Shown: one piece after another, positions 22,701 through 36,400 of the stretch
Numbering within the stretch: position 1 is the first letter of the stretch
How the letters are laid out: the number at the start of each line of letters is the position of its first letter
Assembly: GCA_013399875.1 (NCBI GenBank)
Contig: VXAZ01000289.1
Coordinates: 2,670,679 to 2,734,678, forward strand
Origin: Gymnorhina tibicen
Taxonomy: Eukaryota; Chordata; Aves; Passeriformes; Artamidae
DNA length: 64,000 nucleotides
Reading direction: 5' to 3'
Translations under genes and position numbers: made by a program
Notes under the pieces: generated by a model
Databases searched by the model: none
What the model was told of the DNA's origin: nothing
What the model saw: only the letters and a program-made list of their open reading frames with translations

Positions 22701-25700
22701 CAATCTTATTTTTCTGGTCTCTATGTGCTAACAGTCTCAAACAAAACAAGCAGAAAAGGTACGCAAACCCATGAAAAAAGCACAAAGAACAGAAATCTTA
22801 TTTAATTATTAGAATCCAGTCATGGAAAAAAGTCAAATATTCATACAAATGATGTAGTCTTAACAATCTGTTTGTAGAAAGAAACCAAATCTCTGAGAGT
22901 TTTTCAACTGGAGCGGAGAGCAATTCAAATTACTTTTTCATTGTAAAGAACCAACACTTTTCTGTTGATGTAAATAGTCTACACAGGCATCAACAAATAG
23001 ATGGCATGTAGACCAGCAGAAAATATGGCAAAGAGGCCCTATATCTTCTAACACTGCTCTCCTTAGGAAACTCGGATTTCACATTACTCTTAATCAGAAT
23101 TAAGGTGTAATAGGGGCATGATGTGGGGAACTAATTCTGCAAGACACTGAAGCATTTCCATATGTGAGGAGACTTTTCTTGATGTAAAAACTTGCTGCCC
23201 ATGCTTTTATTGCTGCCCCAACACCTCTATGAGTGGCTTGGTAGGTACTGCAGCAGACTTCATTGCTGTCAGCAGCCGTTTGATCAGCTGGGAACATGTG
23301 CATGCGGACTAGAGGAGAATATTCTTGAAATTGCCTTACTTTAAACTTTGAAGCGGTCTGACATTCAGATTCTGCTTCTCGTGTTTTTTACCACAGCTAG
23401 TCTAATGCTAAGTCCATCTCAGTATAGAAATGGGTTGATAATCTTAACAGTGGATTTTCTCTTCCATTTCACTCTCTCCCTGTAATTTAAAATACAACCC
23501 TCTCTAACCTTTTCCTGGTTTCCTTCCTCATACTTAATCATTTAATTACAAGTTGCATCAAGACAAAAAGCACGACTCTGAGAATCATATTGATCAGCCA
23601 GTTTCGTGTTCTTTCACCACCTGCCCAGATCAAGACACTCAGAGCACTGAGAGTTTTACAAATTCTCTGCCAATAGTTTTTAACCATCACAGTTTTGCAA
23701 TCATAAGTGATGTCCAAAAGCTATGTGGGGAAACAGCCTCCTACTATGCATTGTATAAACGGAAACAAGTAACATAATGCATGTATGGAACTCTCCATTT
23801 ATCATTACTCAATAACACATCAACTTTTAGGACTGCATTTTATGAGAGTTAATGAATTCCAGTGTACTGAGCTCTAAGGACGTGGGAGAAGTCAGTATCT
23901 TAGCTGGGTCCCGATGTTTCCACTTAGTTTAATTCAGCTCTTAGCAAAAATCTCTTGTTGGAGTCAATGAATATTTAACTCAAAAAACAATTGAATAAGG
24001 ACAGAGAACTAAATTCAACATTCATTTGGATAAATGTCTTTTGGCTCAAGAACAGCAGAATTGGGCCTTAAGCAACATTTTCAGGAAAAAAAAGACCTGA
24101 GAAAACTCAATAGCAGAATTCACGTATTTCCTATATTAACCAAACAATGTATTATTACTGATGTCAGTTTCCTATGGGAAAGTTTGCGGTCACTGCTCTG
24201 CATGGTAGAGAACACTGTACAGAGTCACATCCATGCAATACAATCTACATGAGTGTTCCCATTTTTTTCCTTAACCACTGGTAAATTAAACTGTAAAAGA
24301 GAGCAATTTCATAATAACTTTCTATCAGTTTTATCAGTTTGATCAGTTTTGAGAATCTCTTCTCAGAACACAGCCCTGCCTGACCTTGTGTCAATCAGGC
24401 ACATCTGCCTCATTTCAACATCCACATGAATATGCTACTATAGGACAAATCTTTAAGTTGATCACTGCCTTCAGGGCCAGCTTAGCCTTCAAATTATATA
24501 AATACTTCCCATTCAAATCTTGTCTTTATTTCCATGAGAAAAGCTGAAGCTAACAGTAGTGATACCAAATCTGTCCTTTTTTATCTAGACAGGAATAACA
24601 AAACCAAAATTACTCCACACCATGAGGAAACAAAATGGCTTGTTTACCTTAAAATAGCTTTGTCATTTTTGCATCCTTAAAATGAACATGCTTTGTCTGC
24701 TCAACAGGAAACATGGAGTCCTCTCCCAAAAGTTTTTCAGGTGAGCAAAGCTCAGACAAAAGTCCATGTGGTATTCACCCATAAACACAGACACATGACA
24801 GGAAAAATGCATTTTAAGTCTATGTGCTGTATGTTTTGGAAGAAGTTTGCCAAACAATTATGAAAAGAATTCGGCTTCCTTGTAGCACCCTGGGAATGTA
24901 CTCAGACACTGGATTGGCTCTCATTTGGCTTCAAATAAACCCTTGAATAAGCCCCATATTTTATGGAATAATGTTTATAATGTAATTTTATATCTTATTA
25001 GAGATGTCTTTCTTTGCCAATGTTACTTTTAAATAGGATGATTAATATTTTAAGTCACTTAATTATCACATGTTAACCCACTTCCAGAACCAGTTACCCT
25101 TTGATGTATAAAGGAGTTAAACTCTCCACTGCAGCATTCTCCTGAAATGAAGATGCTAGAAGCATGAAAAGGAAAGCGTTCTTCTCTTTTATTCTCCTCT
25201 TTTTGAATGAGTGACTTAAATTTCTCAGCACTGTTAGACTCATGTCCTAGCACCTAATTTTTGAAATGCTTCATTTCAGAATACTTCATTTTGTCTGAGC
25301 TACTTTTTTCCAGCAAGGTGTCAGTTATGTTAAACTTTTGGATCAGTCATGCTGGGAATTTCCACATGCAGGGAACAATATTGTGCAGAGGCTGCTTGCC
25401 ATTTGCCAAGCTAAACTTCCAGTTGTTTGCAAAAGTCATGTTACATAATACTTCCCACTATTAACTTTAGAAAAAATCACTATGCAAACAGGTGTATTTC
25501 TCCTCTTGGTTTCACACCTAGTTCCCAAAAGCATTAGCGTATAGGTGAGAAACTGTCAAATGGAAAGGCTTGTTAGGGGAAAGGAGGCTTTACAAAGCCC
25601 CTCTGGATGAAACAGCAGAATCATCCCATCTCTCTCTGGGTACAAATGGATTGAGTGTCCGTAGATTTCTAGTCCCACTGCTGTCCCTTGCTGCACTGTG

Positions 25701-26810
25701 ACAGAGGATTAAGGAAAAAAATGGGAGTTATGCCTCCCCACTACCACTGAAATATAAAATCTCTATGTGATGGGGTGGGCAGATTGGATACAAAGCTATT
25801 CAAATTGCCTGCAGCCTATATACCTGAAAAATTCAATTAATTTAATGGGCAGGGCTAGCTTCAGTTTTCTGAGATTCTCTCTTCTTCCATTCACACATCT
25901 ACAAAAGTTAGGCAGTTGCAACACAACTTTAAAGAGCATGAAATGCTTTAATTGCTGTGAAGGGAAACATCAGAAGAAAAACATTCCTAAAAGCATTCTT
26001 TGCAATACCAAAAGAGATAGGGTTGAAGAGTAATCTAGGACAACTTACCTCAGATTTCTAAGATAGACTACAATTCGCTGGTGTTCACATCCTATATTAA
26101 AGTGCTTTCATGGACCAAAGTCATACTACCAAGGAATTTTTTAGATGCCAAATGATATCTAAAAATGTGATTTCTATTACATAGAGTGAAGGCTAAGTAC
26201 TCTGACGTGTTAGCTACCCAGACAGAAATTTGGGGGAAGTGAGTCTCCAAGTCTCTCAAACACATGAGCTTTGATGTAAATGTTAAGGAAGCACTTAAGT
26301 GCTACTCTTAAATCTGGCATCAGACCCTCCTTGGTCTAATATCTATCTCACTTGCTGAGATATAAAGTTCTTTCTCTATTTGTGATTAAGCACTCAGATA
26401 ATCTCTACTCTGGAAAACTCAGCCAGGCCTGCTGGTTTTGACACAGTCTTGACCACTAGCCCCAAATGTTTTGCTGTCAAACTGGGAGAGCAGTATGACA
26501 TAGGGATGAGCTACAGGTCTTCCAGGTAGTGCCCAAGTACAATGCAGGAGCCAGCAGTCCTGTAGAATGAAGGACCAGTACGACATGCTAGACATCCTCC
26601 TCTACTGCAACGCCAACCCAATGGACTTCTCACCTGCCTGTTCTCCCCAGTATTCCCACATAGCCTGCATATCCTCCCACATGTTAGGGAGTGGATGCAC
26701 AGCAGTTTCTTGATATAAAGACATCCTTTTCCTGGGATGCAAGACCACGCATTTTATTTCAGATACAATAAATTCAAACACGCGACACCTTGGGTTTATA
26801 GGGGCCACAT
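19729..26810. other. long single-copy stretch, no gene seen
   Basis: About 7 kb of mixed AT-rich sequence with no recognisable transposon, exon or RNA gene. Open frames do not exceed about 90 codons. A 9-base unit repeated three times at 24324-24350 is listed separately. A frame across about 22081-22323 has a pyrimidine-rich stretch ending in CTCCAG at about 22186-22194 inside it, but no donor or domain supports an exon. Confidence 0.5.
24324..24350. repeat. three tandem 9-base units
   Basis: Units ATCAGTTTT, ATCAGTTTG and ATCAGTTTT follow each other without a gap. It is a minimal tandem repeat, likely made by replication slippage. Confidence 0.7.
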
Positions 26811-26815
26811 GTGGT
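26811..26815. repeat. target site duplication GTGGT (left)
   Basis: The five bases before the LTR start are GTGGT and the five after its end (27473-27477) are identical, marking an intact insertion site. Five-base duplications are typical of ERVL-type (class III) elements. Confidence 0.88.
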
Positions 26816-27175
26816 TGTCTTGGGGTGACTGTGCTGTTGTATCCCCTACCATTGCTCTATGCCCAGACATGGTTCCTGAGCCTTTCTATGCCTTTAAAAC
26901 TGGATGCAAGAGACAGAGGAAAAAAAAACTGAGCGAACTTTTCAAAACAGTTTGTGCTTCAAGGACACAGAGATTAGCTACTGCTGCGGCGGGCAGGGGA
27001 AGCACTTTTTTCTGGCTTTTCGGTCAGTTTTCTTCAGCTCTGTTTCTTCAGAGAGGGACGGAGAGTTGAGTTTTTTTTCCTCTTGGGACTTCGTTTTTTT
27101 CCCTTCTTCTCTTCTGGACTTGTTCAGAACACCAGAACATCAGAACCCCACTGGGGGACCTTCCACCGGCCTGGA

Positions 27176-27187
27176 GGGGGGCCCCCC
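27176..27187. repeat. 12-base GC palindrome inside the LTR
   Basis: Six G are followed directly by six C. It lies in the transcribed part of the LTR, between the TATA-like box and the AATAAA signal, and could fold into a small stable hairpin in the RNA. Confidence 0.75.
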
Positions 27188-27321
27188 ACGCCAACCCAGC
27201 TCTGAGGAGGAGGAGAGAGACTACACCCACAGAAGGACTCTAAAATCTTTCAGGTTTTCTCTCCAGAGCAAGAGATTTTATTATTTAACATTATTAGTAT
27301 TGTTTTCCTGTGTGTTTGTTA

Positions 27322-27327
27322 AATAAA
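27322..27327 (+). promoter_or_regulatory. LTR polyadenylation signal AATAAA
   Basis: An intact AATAAA sits about 145 bases before the LTR end and is followed by T-rich sequence (TAGTTTTATTTTCG), the usual arrangement at an R/U5 border. If the surrounding locus is transcribed on the plus strand it could end transcripts here. Confidence 0.65.
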
Positions 27328-27472
27328 TAGTTTTATTTTCGCCTTCACTTTCCTCTGAGGAAAATTTGTTTTTTCCCGAACCCAACTGGGGGGAGGGGTG
27401 GTTTGTAACCTGCCTTCCTTTGAGGAGACGTCCCTTTTGGACGTTTCCCTGAATTTGGCCTAAACCGTCACA

Positions 27473-27477
27473 GTGGT
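27473..27477. repeat. target site duplication GTGGT (right)
   Basis: Identical to the five bases at 26811-26815; it closes the LTR insertion. Confidence 0.88.
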
Positions 27478-29482
27478 ACAGGGCTGAGTGCTAACTTGCA
27501 CAAATAGTATTTCATCTGTGTTCAGCAGTAGAGATGTAAGTCCAGGTCTGGGTGCCCCAAGGACAGAAGAACAGGGTCCTAAATGGTTAGTCCAGACAAT
27601 GCAACTCTACTTTTTGCAAAAGAGACTAATTGTTCTCAAGGTACATAAGAAGATTTTTCTACAGACCAGGTGGCTTATTCCATAAAATCCGAATTGTTTG
27701 CCTTTATTCAGGTGCCTACATTTTACTGAACAAGACATTTATTTGCCTATGTGTTATTCCATATTCACCCTGGAGACCTCTTGCATTGAACAAATGATGG
27801 TATAGCTGAGACATACAGTAGAATGTGAATGGATATGAAAACATATGATAACAAAATGCTTTTATTGCAATGGTAAAGTTAAGAGGCAAAGAGTATTTCT
27901 ACAAAAATGAATCTTGATGCTGCAATGTGCTTAGGATGAATTATTCTAAATAAAAACTTCTCACATGCAATTCATTGGGCCGTTGTCACCCTGAGATACC
28001 ACATTTCCCTCCTTTCATGTAAAAGCAGTTCAGAGAAGGCGTGGAAAGTAGTAATATTCTTATGTCTGGGCTATCTGTCACCCATCAAAAATTGAGAGTT
28101 TGGAGGAAAATAAGAATGTGTCAAATAAAATTTTCCCAAAAAATAGAAATGGAACATGATTACAGTCCCTTGTTTCTCATTCTGTCATCCTTTCTGTGAA
28201 TTAATAGTTACATTTGAAAAAAATCCTACACTTTGTGTCTTACAACTACTAGAAGAAAACATCCATAACATCCCTGAAACTTTATTAACACAAATGTAAA
28301 GGAATAACATATTTCATGCTTCTTTAGCATTTGGTTAGGCTCAGTTGCATTTGTCTGGAAAAAAAAATAGAAAGATTCAGGAGTATTGGACCCCTTTGCT
28401 TGTAGGCTGACTTTTAACAGGCAAAGCCAGTTATGTTGATTGCAAAGCCGAAATTCTTTTACACTGCTTCAGTGAAAACAGATAGTGCTAGCAAATACCT
28501 GCTTTCAGTACTTTTGAGTGCTGTAGCACCATGAGATGGTAAATCAAGTCTGAAAGCATGCATGCTTTTTAAAAGCATCTGAAAACTATCATCAAGTTCA
28601 AAACTGTGTGGCTGTATAGCACAGAGCATTACACCATAACAAACACTCTGCCATGTCAGCTTGGTTCAGACAATGCTAAGTAGGTGATTTTGTCTGAACA
28701 GACCTGATGTTACCTCAGGTGTGCCTGTATGTGCTGTTCTATCTTCATACTGGGTTAGAAATGGTCTACTGTCCTGAAGCCAGTGCAAACCAGCCTAAAA
28801 GAATAAAGCCAGCATGTATATCACACCCTCCAGTTAACTTTGCAGAGTTGGGATCATGCTTCCTTGCCTGATCTGGATTAAATCTGTACAATGTGGTGAA
28901 ATGTATCAAGGAATACACATTGTTCAGCAAGTTAATTTGACTGAAAGACACTATAGCCTGCTCATGGGGAAGCTCAGACAGCAGATCTAAGAGGGCCAGA
29001 GAACTGTGAGGAGCAGGGACAAAATCGTACCAAGATGTTTTCTCATTTCTTTGTGCCTGAACTGCTCTAAAATCCATCTGCTTCTTTGTATTTTGATGTG
29101 CTCACTAGAGGCATGTCTCTGAGTCACAGTCATGGCTTGGGATCACTGTGAAGCCTTCCCATGCCCACTTGTCAGCTTTTCCTTTTTCCATGTGTGTTCT
29201 CCTCCCCACAGGGAGGGCTCAGGTCTTTATGAGCAGCACCGGCACACAGAAGAATGTTTATCATTCGTGAGTGAGGGGATACCACAAGATCAGCTAAGCT
29301 AAATCTGCAGTCAGAGGAAGGGCCATGCAAGTAGTATGTGACAAAGAGATATGCAAAGTTTTGCAGTTTTATAGTTGTCTCATTTTAGCCTTCTTGTGGT
29401 TGTGGATCAGGACTCTTAGTGATTCAAACGCATAGGTGTTTCTGGTAAGGCTTTCCATCACATGTCCTCCTCCTATACATAC
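27478..29482. other. single-copy sequence, no gene seen
   Basis: No repeat family is recognised after the LTR. A minus-strand frame of 103 codons at 28766-29077 has no domain and no convincing splice edges. Confidence 0.5.
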
Positions 29483-29650
29483 CAAATTGATGTTGAAAAC
29501 AGATGACAATTTTTCAAAAACTTCTGTATTTTTCTTTCTCAGTGAGTTCAATAGTGTGTCAAGTCCTAAGTATTCATTCAGCTGGTTCCTAACATTTACT
29601 AACCCTTTTACAGAAATAACGGAATAAGGCTCCCGATGAAGAGTGAAGGA
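29483..29650 (-). other. candidate exon, unrecognised (56 codons, phase 0-0)
   Basis: On the minus strand a pyrimidine-containing stretch ending GATCTGTCTGCAG is followed by 168 open bases and then a donor, TTG followed by GTATGT. Both edges fall between codons. The peptide contains LNEYLGLDTLLNSLRKKN and VFEKLSSVF, which look like an amphipathic helical segment of an intracellular protein; I recognise no family. The same open frame runs beyond both edges (29369-29665), so the frame itself does not demand splicing. It may be chance. Confidence 0.18.
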
Positions 29651-32600
29651 CTGCAGACAGATCACTAAGGTCGGTAGCTAAGGAATAAGAGGTATACCAT
29701 AAGGTATGAATCTCTGAAGAATCTCCCTTAAGAATCTCCAATATCCTATCTTTGGTGTTAACATCAGATGGAGCAGGAATGAGAAGAGAGGCTACCTCTG
29801 TGTGACAGTGTAACTAGTGACCTTTTCTATACCTCCTTCTTATGTCTCTAACTCTTCAATCTTCTCTTGGATTTGATCCCTCCTATTCTTTCTCTCTTCC
29901 TGCAAAGAGACATGATATACATTTTTTAAATCAAAGTAGCAACTTTAGATTTTTGAAAACAGTAAGACTAATAAATTAAGGTGAGGACCATTCCTATGTA
30001 TGATGGAGGAGATGGAGGCTGAATTGCAGGAGAAGGCATAAGAACTAGTTCAGTAATCCAGGATCATGTCAAGGTGGAGAACTGGCTTTGTTTTATGAAG
30101 CAGAAGTAGCCCCAGTCAGGTGGCGGTAATACGGGTGTGGGGCTTAATCTGAAACACACAAAAGTGTGCAGGGCTCCTGCAGTTGTTTGTGGCATAATTT
30201 TCATACCAGATTGGACAGCAAAGAGCAATTTTTTATATGCAGTGATTTAATGGGATGAGAATGGAGCTGAAGAGGAAGAAGTCAGTACAAGGTATGTGCC
30301 GAGGAGACGGGAAATTTAAATGTGTGAATACAGAGTAAAATGCTCCCTTTCTCAAAAGCATTAAGCTACTGTAGCCACCACAATATAGTAGTAGTTTTTG
30401 GACAGAGAATATCTCCATTTCTTACCAAGCCTGTAAGCCATCACATAGTTCAATCACTCTGAAGAGGAACCTGAAACTGTCCTCCCTGAACTCACCACAT
30501 ATAGAACAGGACCTGATGGCTTCATCCTTTCTAAGTACTCTCTTTCAAGCACAACAGAATTAACAACAAAACTGAAAATAACAAGATGTTAAAGTCTATT
30601 CTCTGCCTTCCCTTCTTGCAGTGTGTTCTGTATGTTCACAACACACATATCTCCACTCTGCCTGCAAACTACACTGAACAGATGGTCCTTATGCCAGCCC
30701 AAAAATTAAACCTGCAGCTTAATCCCTAGAAAGAATCTGAGATACCACAGTTCAGTGCCGACTGATGTTCTTAGAAAGGAGAAACCATAGAGGCAGAAAC
30801 ACTTATAAAAATATCCACAGCAAGAAGAGGCAGTATCCAATGGACTGCAAAGCCCTTCTGCTAAAGTTTTTTTCCTCATTCATCTTTAGTCCTTTTCCAT
30901 TAGCACATGATGTTATTTCTTACCATCCTTCCCTAGCCTAGTATTAAACTAGTAGATCACACTCATCTTCACCTTGCTCCTGACAGAAGTGGTGGCAAAA
31001 AAACCCACAGCACAGCATTGAAATGAGACTCACTAGAGAAACATACCTCTCATTGCTTCAAAATACCCACATATATTCATGAAAGCATCAGGATGTCTTA
31101 CCCAGATGACCTCATTTGCAATCAGAGCTCCAGCAGTTTGCTACAGCTAAACTGCTCTCTACAGCCAGAGAGAAGACAGGTAATACAGCCAGAGGGCTTG
31201 CAAATGTTTTGCTGACACTGTTGGGAGCAGGTAGGCAAGATTAAGGTAATCTTAATTAGATTAAGGGGTCTATAACAGTGGGATTCTGCTTTGCAGTGAA
31301 TCCTGGATCGAACCCACACACATTTTCATATCTAAAAATGATTGATTTACCTTTTACCAGATTATTTTCAGAAAGGAACCAAGCTGACTTTTTAAAATTG
31401 AGTTTTATTAGGATGAAACAAAACAATAAGAAAATCTTGAGAATGTTAAAGGCTGAAAAAAGCTGAAGCACTAGCTGAGGTATTTTCATACTTTAAGCTC
31501 TCCAGGGCAGTGATTGTCTGCTGTTGAGTACTGTACAAAGCTGAGCATACTGCTAGCTCTAAACAAGCACAACATCTTTACCACTGAATATCTTCACATT
31601 AAGTAAAAGTAGAAAATACTGATTCAAATAAATATTAAGACAGAAATGCTTTACTCAGAGACAACACCTGGAAATCAAAATATACAAAAGGATTCCCTTT
31701 CCAAAATCTGGAATAAACATACAGCTTGATCACGCATTTCCACAACAGTCAGTTTGCCGTATGTACTGTCTACTTACTGCAGACCAAAGCCAGCAAACTT
31801 CCAGGAAACAACTGCCAAAGTGTAAGAGCTGATAATTGTAATTCCAAAGACAAAGATTTTCTAATGTTTCTGACTCAGGTCAGGCTACACTAAATTACAT
31901 CAACTAGAGAATATCATAATTGAAACAAAAAAGAAATTACCAGTTAAAATTTCTTTTGAAAAGGCAAAGAATTCCTAATCAAGAGCATGATTTTCCATTC
32001 CTTTGCACCTCAGGACATCACAATTGTGAAAACTGGGCAGCATGTAAAAGACTACAATTATATACCATGATTCTCTACTCATTTACATTAAAACTCCATT
32101 TTTCATGTTCCATTCACAAATATAAATAACTTCACAAGAGGTAATCACGCTCCTGGTGTTTTCCGAAAGGATAATAGTCCATTCGATAGTAGTTTTAAAC
32201 CCCAGACACTGCAAAACCCAAATGGGATAAGAGAATGTATTGTTCAAACTGAAAAAAAAGGAAGTTAATCAAAATCCTTACTTGACTACAGCAGCCTTCA
32301 GACATCAGCCTTGAGAGGTATTTCTTAACCACTGAATAATGAGTAGACACCTGAAAAAAAAGACTGCCAAATTGTAACTTGTTTGCTTAAGCAGCACAAA
32401 AGTCATTGTAGAAAAAGAAGATATCACCATAGAATTTATGTAAAAAGACAGCTCTTCAGGAGAGCAAAGCTACTTCTATCTTTTAACCCTGCAGACAAAA
32501 TGATTTCAAAAATATTGGTCAGAAAAAGAATTCAGGTGTATTACAAGGAAAATAACCACAGGATTTGAGTTCTAAAGGAATCTGAAACACATATTTATAC

Positions 32601-33311
32601 TTTCAGTAATTTGTTCAAGACATTTAAAAAATAATTGCAATGAAATATTTAGGAAAGGAAAAAGCAACATCTGTGAGGCATAGGTTTCCCAGGAAAAACA
32701 CAGAGATCATCACACAACAGAAGTATTCCCTGAAGTAATTGGGAAGATGTTAGAAGTATCTCAGTGGGCTTGTTTCACTGTGTTCATCCCCCATTTTCTT
32801 GTGTAGAATAAAGAGAATGACTAATTTCTGAGGTCCAGCTTATTTCTTTGTGAAAAAGTGTCATTCCGCTGAGTTCATTCCAAAGATTCTGAGGTTTGCT
32901 GTGAGGAAGAAAAGGGGAAAAATGGGTATTTTATCACTCCCTTCAGCAGCTTCCTAGACACCATCTGGTTCAGGCTGTATCACATACATGTGTGCATAGA
33001 CACAAATCTGCTTTGGACAGACACCTGAAGAAGGTCCATTAGCTGCAAAAAACCTAGACCAGTTTCATCTGTGATGTCACAGAGCACAGAGGGGAGCAGA
33101 AGCCCTGTGCTGGAGAGTGCTGCAGAGCCTGAGCAGGCTTGTACATGGTGGCATGAGGTGTAAGCCTCCCCTACTCTCTAGGAATGTGTTGACAAGTAGC
33201 ATTGCAACAGTGCTCAGCACGGTTAAACAATTACTCCTAGAACCACTGATTATGGGCAATGTTCTTTCAAATAGGAGAAATCGATATTATGTTTGCTATT
33301 GGAATAGGTGG
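29651..33311. other. AT-rich single-copy sequence
   Basis: No gene or repeat family is recognised. Open frames are all below 80 codons. Sequence complexity is normal up to the A/C-rich block. Confidence 0.5.
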
Positions 33312-33462
33312 TTTAAAAAAAAAACCAAAAAAATTAAAAGAAGAGAAAAAAACCCCAAAAACAAAAACCCAAACAAACAGAAATCATTACAACAACAAAA
33401 ATAACCAACCACAGCAACACCAAAAAAAACAACAACAACAACAACAAAACCCCAAAACCTCT
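33312..33462. repeat. A/C-rich low-complexity tract with (CAA)n
   Basis: Almost only A and C on the plus strand. It contains A runs, AACCCC-type blocks and (CAA)5-6 near 33430-33448. The open frames across it code for lysine, asparagine and glutamine runs and are not genes. It may have grown by slippage from an A-rich retrotransposon tail. Confidence 0.8.
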
Positions 33463-36400
33463 GTATTAGGAGCCAGGAGACAATTGAAACATTTTGTGTT
33501 GCCACAGATGCTTCTTGTGGTATTCACTACTGCTTGGGTGTACGTAACAGTACCTACTAAAAAGGATCTAGCAAGTCTGTGTGTGAAAGAGGAAAAGTGG
33601 TGTCACTGATCATGCAACAAAAATGCCCTTTGGCTGAAATGAGCTAATTCTTTTAGATCGCAGTCTGACAGTTTGGAGGTTACAGTTTAAATACCTTTCC
33701 CTTCACAATCTGTGTGTGCATATCCCTTGGAGAGGAAGTAGAGAAAGGCTGGTAAAAGACAGACACAGAAACTGTAGCTTGGTGTCACCAGGAGACTCTT
33801 CTTCCCTTTTGTGTGCCTGAGCCTTCATTAACTGAAAAGACTGAAAAGCAACTGAAACTTTAAAAGCTGGCCAGTGGTGCAAACCTAGGCCTTTTGGAGA
33901 GAACTGGAAAAATCAGATGATGAAGAATGATAGTTATATTAAAAAAAAAAAGAGAATAGCTATCTAGATGAATCTGAAAAGGTAAAAACTGATGTGATGG
34001 AGTAAAAATGAACTATGAGAAATGGTGGTTGAAACAGATAGCTGCAAAACAGTCTCTGCATCTCTAACCTCTGTGTTACTATATAAATATTTTACGATAT
34101 TAGGAATGTGATAGGCTACAATCAGACAGGACATAGAAATGGATTTATTACCCTCTATTATCCTTTCTTCCCTACTACTTGGGTTTAGATGTGACTTAAC
34201 AGTTAATTACTTTCATTGCTGCCTTGGCAGACAAACCAAGGAGAAAATAAACTTGAAGCTTCTCCAGATTTCTCCATTTAACATGTGGTTATTTGCTAGT
34301 GTAAAGAGCCTTTGCCATGAGACCCAGGTATAGTTTTGTTAGGGATGTCACAGCTTGGTTTGTCTGATTTAGCATTTCATGCTGTGAAGTTTCTTCTACA
34401 GATTTAATTATACTTGGCAGTAACACAATAAATGCATAGGAGTTGCACCCAAGCCACAAAATATTTCAAATTCATCCACAAAGCTGAAGATGATTTTACT
34501 TTAATGCTCTCTATCAGACATTGTGATCTGATGTAAATGTTGCCTGCTGACAGAAAAGAAGGTCCCATGTTCCCCCAGCTTGCCTATTCCCACCATCATC
34601 AGCTGTACCAGAACTAGCATTTGTAGGGTGAGTCAGATCACCAAGCAACTGCACAAATCTCATGCCTACCCAAGGGAGTAAGGAGAGCATCCAGTTGGGG
34701 GTGGGGGGCCATACTTATGTCAGATTAAAGTGACTAGTGTCACCACAGGCTAAAAAAATGTGCAGGATATTGCTCTCAGCCTGCAAGCAGAAACCTCAAA
34801 CAATAGAAAAACTCAGCTGAGAGCACTGTGTGACCTTTCAAGTTAGCATGCTGGCAACAAAGTGTTTTGAAATGTGACCATCTGTTTTTGAATAGATAAC
34901 TGGAAATTCAATTTATCATGCCCCAAGTTCCTTGACTTATTAAACACCAGTAAGTCATTAATTGTCAGTTCTAAGATCATAAAGCTATATACAGTCAGGT
35001 CCCTTGTTTTCTGCCTGTTGAGAGGGAAAGAATGTCTCAGCTACCACCTGGATTCCTAAACACCTAACCCAGCACAGGAGGAAGCACAGCAGACCAAAGG
35101 CCCCAACACCAGCTTCACTCAACTTTCCTTGTCTTTAATTTTTGACCCACAGCAAGATGTGAAGACCACTGATGATCCAAACTGAGATATGTTTCTGTGT
35201 TTAAGTTCTTAATTACAGATGTTGGTTTTTGTTGGTGCTGAAATCTTATTAGTATCATAACTTCTGTTTATGAAAACAGAAAATTCCCCTTTTTACATGT
35301 ATACTGAAGTGTTAGGGTTTTTTTTTTACTACAAATGTAACAGCTACGCTCTATGTCCTCTGAAAGAATTACTAACAATAAGATATTAAAATGGATTAGA
35401 AAATAAGCTGAAGCTGAAGAAAAACTGTACAAAAGAGACGAGAAAACAAGGGGCATCACAGCCCAAAAGAGAGGAAAAAATTAGGAAAGAGCAAGATCGT
35501 TATAAGAATTTTGCCTGAGTGAAACCAAAGGGATTTCCACCATATAATTCAAAATTGAGTTTTGTATGTAATGATTAAACTTGTCAGAACATTATTAAAA
35601 TCTGCAGTTCAAACTCTTGCTGTAGCTATTATTTTCAAGTGGGAACTGGAGATTTTCTTAAAATCACATCTAATGAACATACACTGTGTACGTAGTTTTG
35701 CCTATTAATAGCAAGAGACCTTATAAGGAAAAGAACTGAAGTACAAACTTCTATAATTTAAATTTATTCTGTTCCACATAATGATTTTGTCAAATCAAGC
35801 CAATTTTTCTGATATTTATCATGTGAATATGTGTCTTCTTATGCCCAAAATAAAAATAATATCAATTTGTCAGTGTCCAAGGTCCACTCCAATCTACTTC
35901 TAAAATCTATCATAGATTTGTCACATGTTCTTTTTGTTGCTAATAGCCAATACTCAGCCAGGGCCTGTTTACAAGCTGTGCCAGGTCAAATACCGCTGCC
36001 AGAGAGCAGGCAGGGAGTTTGGGGGCCAAGTTGGGGTATGCTGAGGAAATATGCAAACAGTATGAATCCACAACAGCCAGAAAGTTTGCAAGTCCTGTCC
36101 ACCTCAGCCTGAGAGATGAAGGGGTCATAAGCAGAGATCACCCCAGTTTCTTCCCCATGGAGCCTTTCTTCTGGGCTGTTATTACCAAAGCAGGATAAAG
36201 AGCTCTTGGATACAAAACATCCAAGACAGAAAGGAAATATGTTTCAGACTTGAAAGGAGACAGTCCAGGCCTAAGGAACTGGGTTTCTATTTTGATTCCT
36301 TCTGCCATCTGAAATAGCCATTCCCACTAGTTCTCTTCAAATTCCTTCCAGGAATCGTCTGCTCAGTGGGCAGAGCCCCTCCAACTGCCTAAAAAAAGTG

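Larger units (their letters stand above)
26816..27472 (+). mobile_element. solo LTR of an endogenous retrovirus, well preserved
   Basis: The 657-bp element begins TGTCTTGGGGTGACTG and ends CCTAAACCGTCACA, giving the canonical TG...CA ends, and is flanked by perfect GTGGT copies. A TTTAAAA TATA-like box lies at 26893-26899 and an AATAAA polyadenylation signal at 27322-27327, which set the direction as plus. It keeps many CpG pairs and a perfect 12-base GC palindrome at 27176-27187. No viral internal sequence lies on either side, so it is a solo LTR left by recombination between the two LTRs of a provirus. The open frames 26737-27069 and 26904-27326 are chance readings within it. The five-base duplication suggests an ERVL-type origin; I do not assign a Repbase name. 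Confidence 0.93.

Noticed and set aside
26904..27326. 140-codon open frame
   Set aside because: Lies entirely inside the solo LTR and has no relation to a retroviral protein.
33259..33609. Lysine- and glutamine-rich 116-codon frame
   Set aside because: It translates the A/C-rich low-complexity tract and is not a protein signal.
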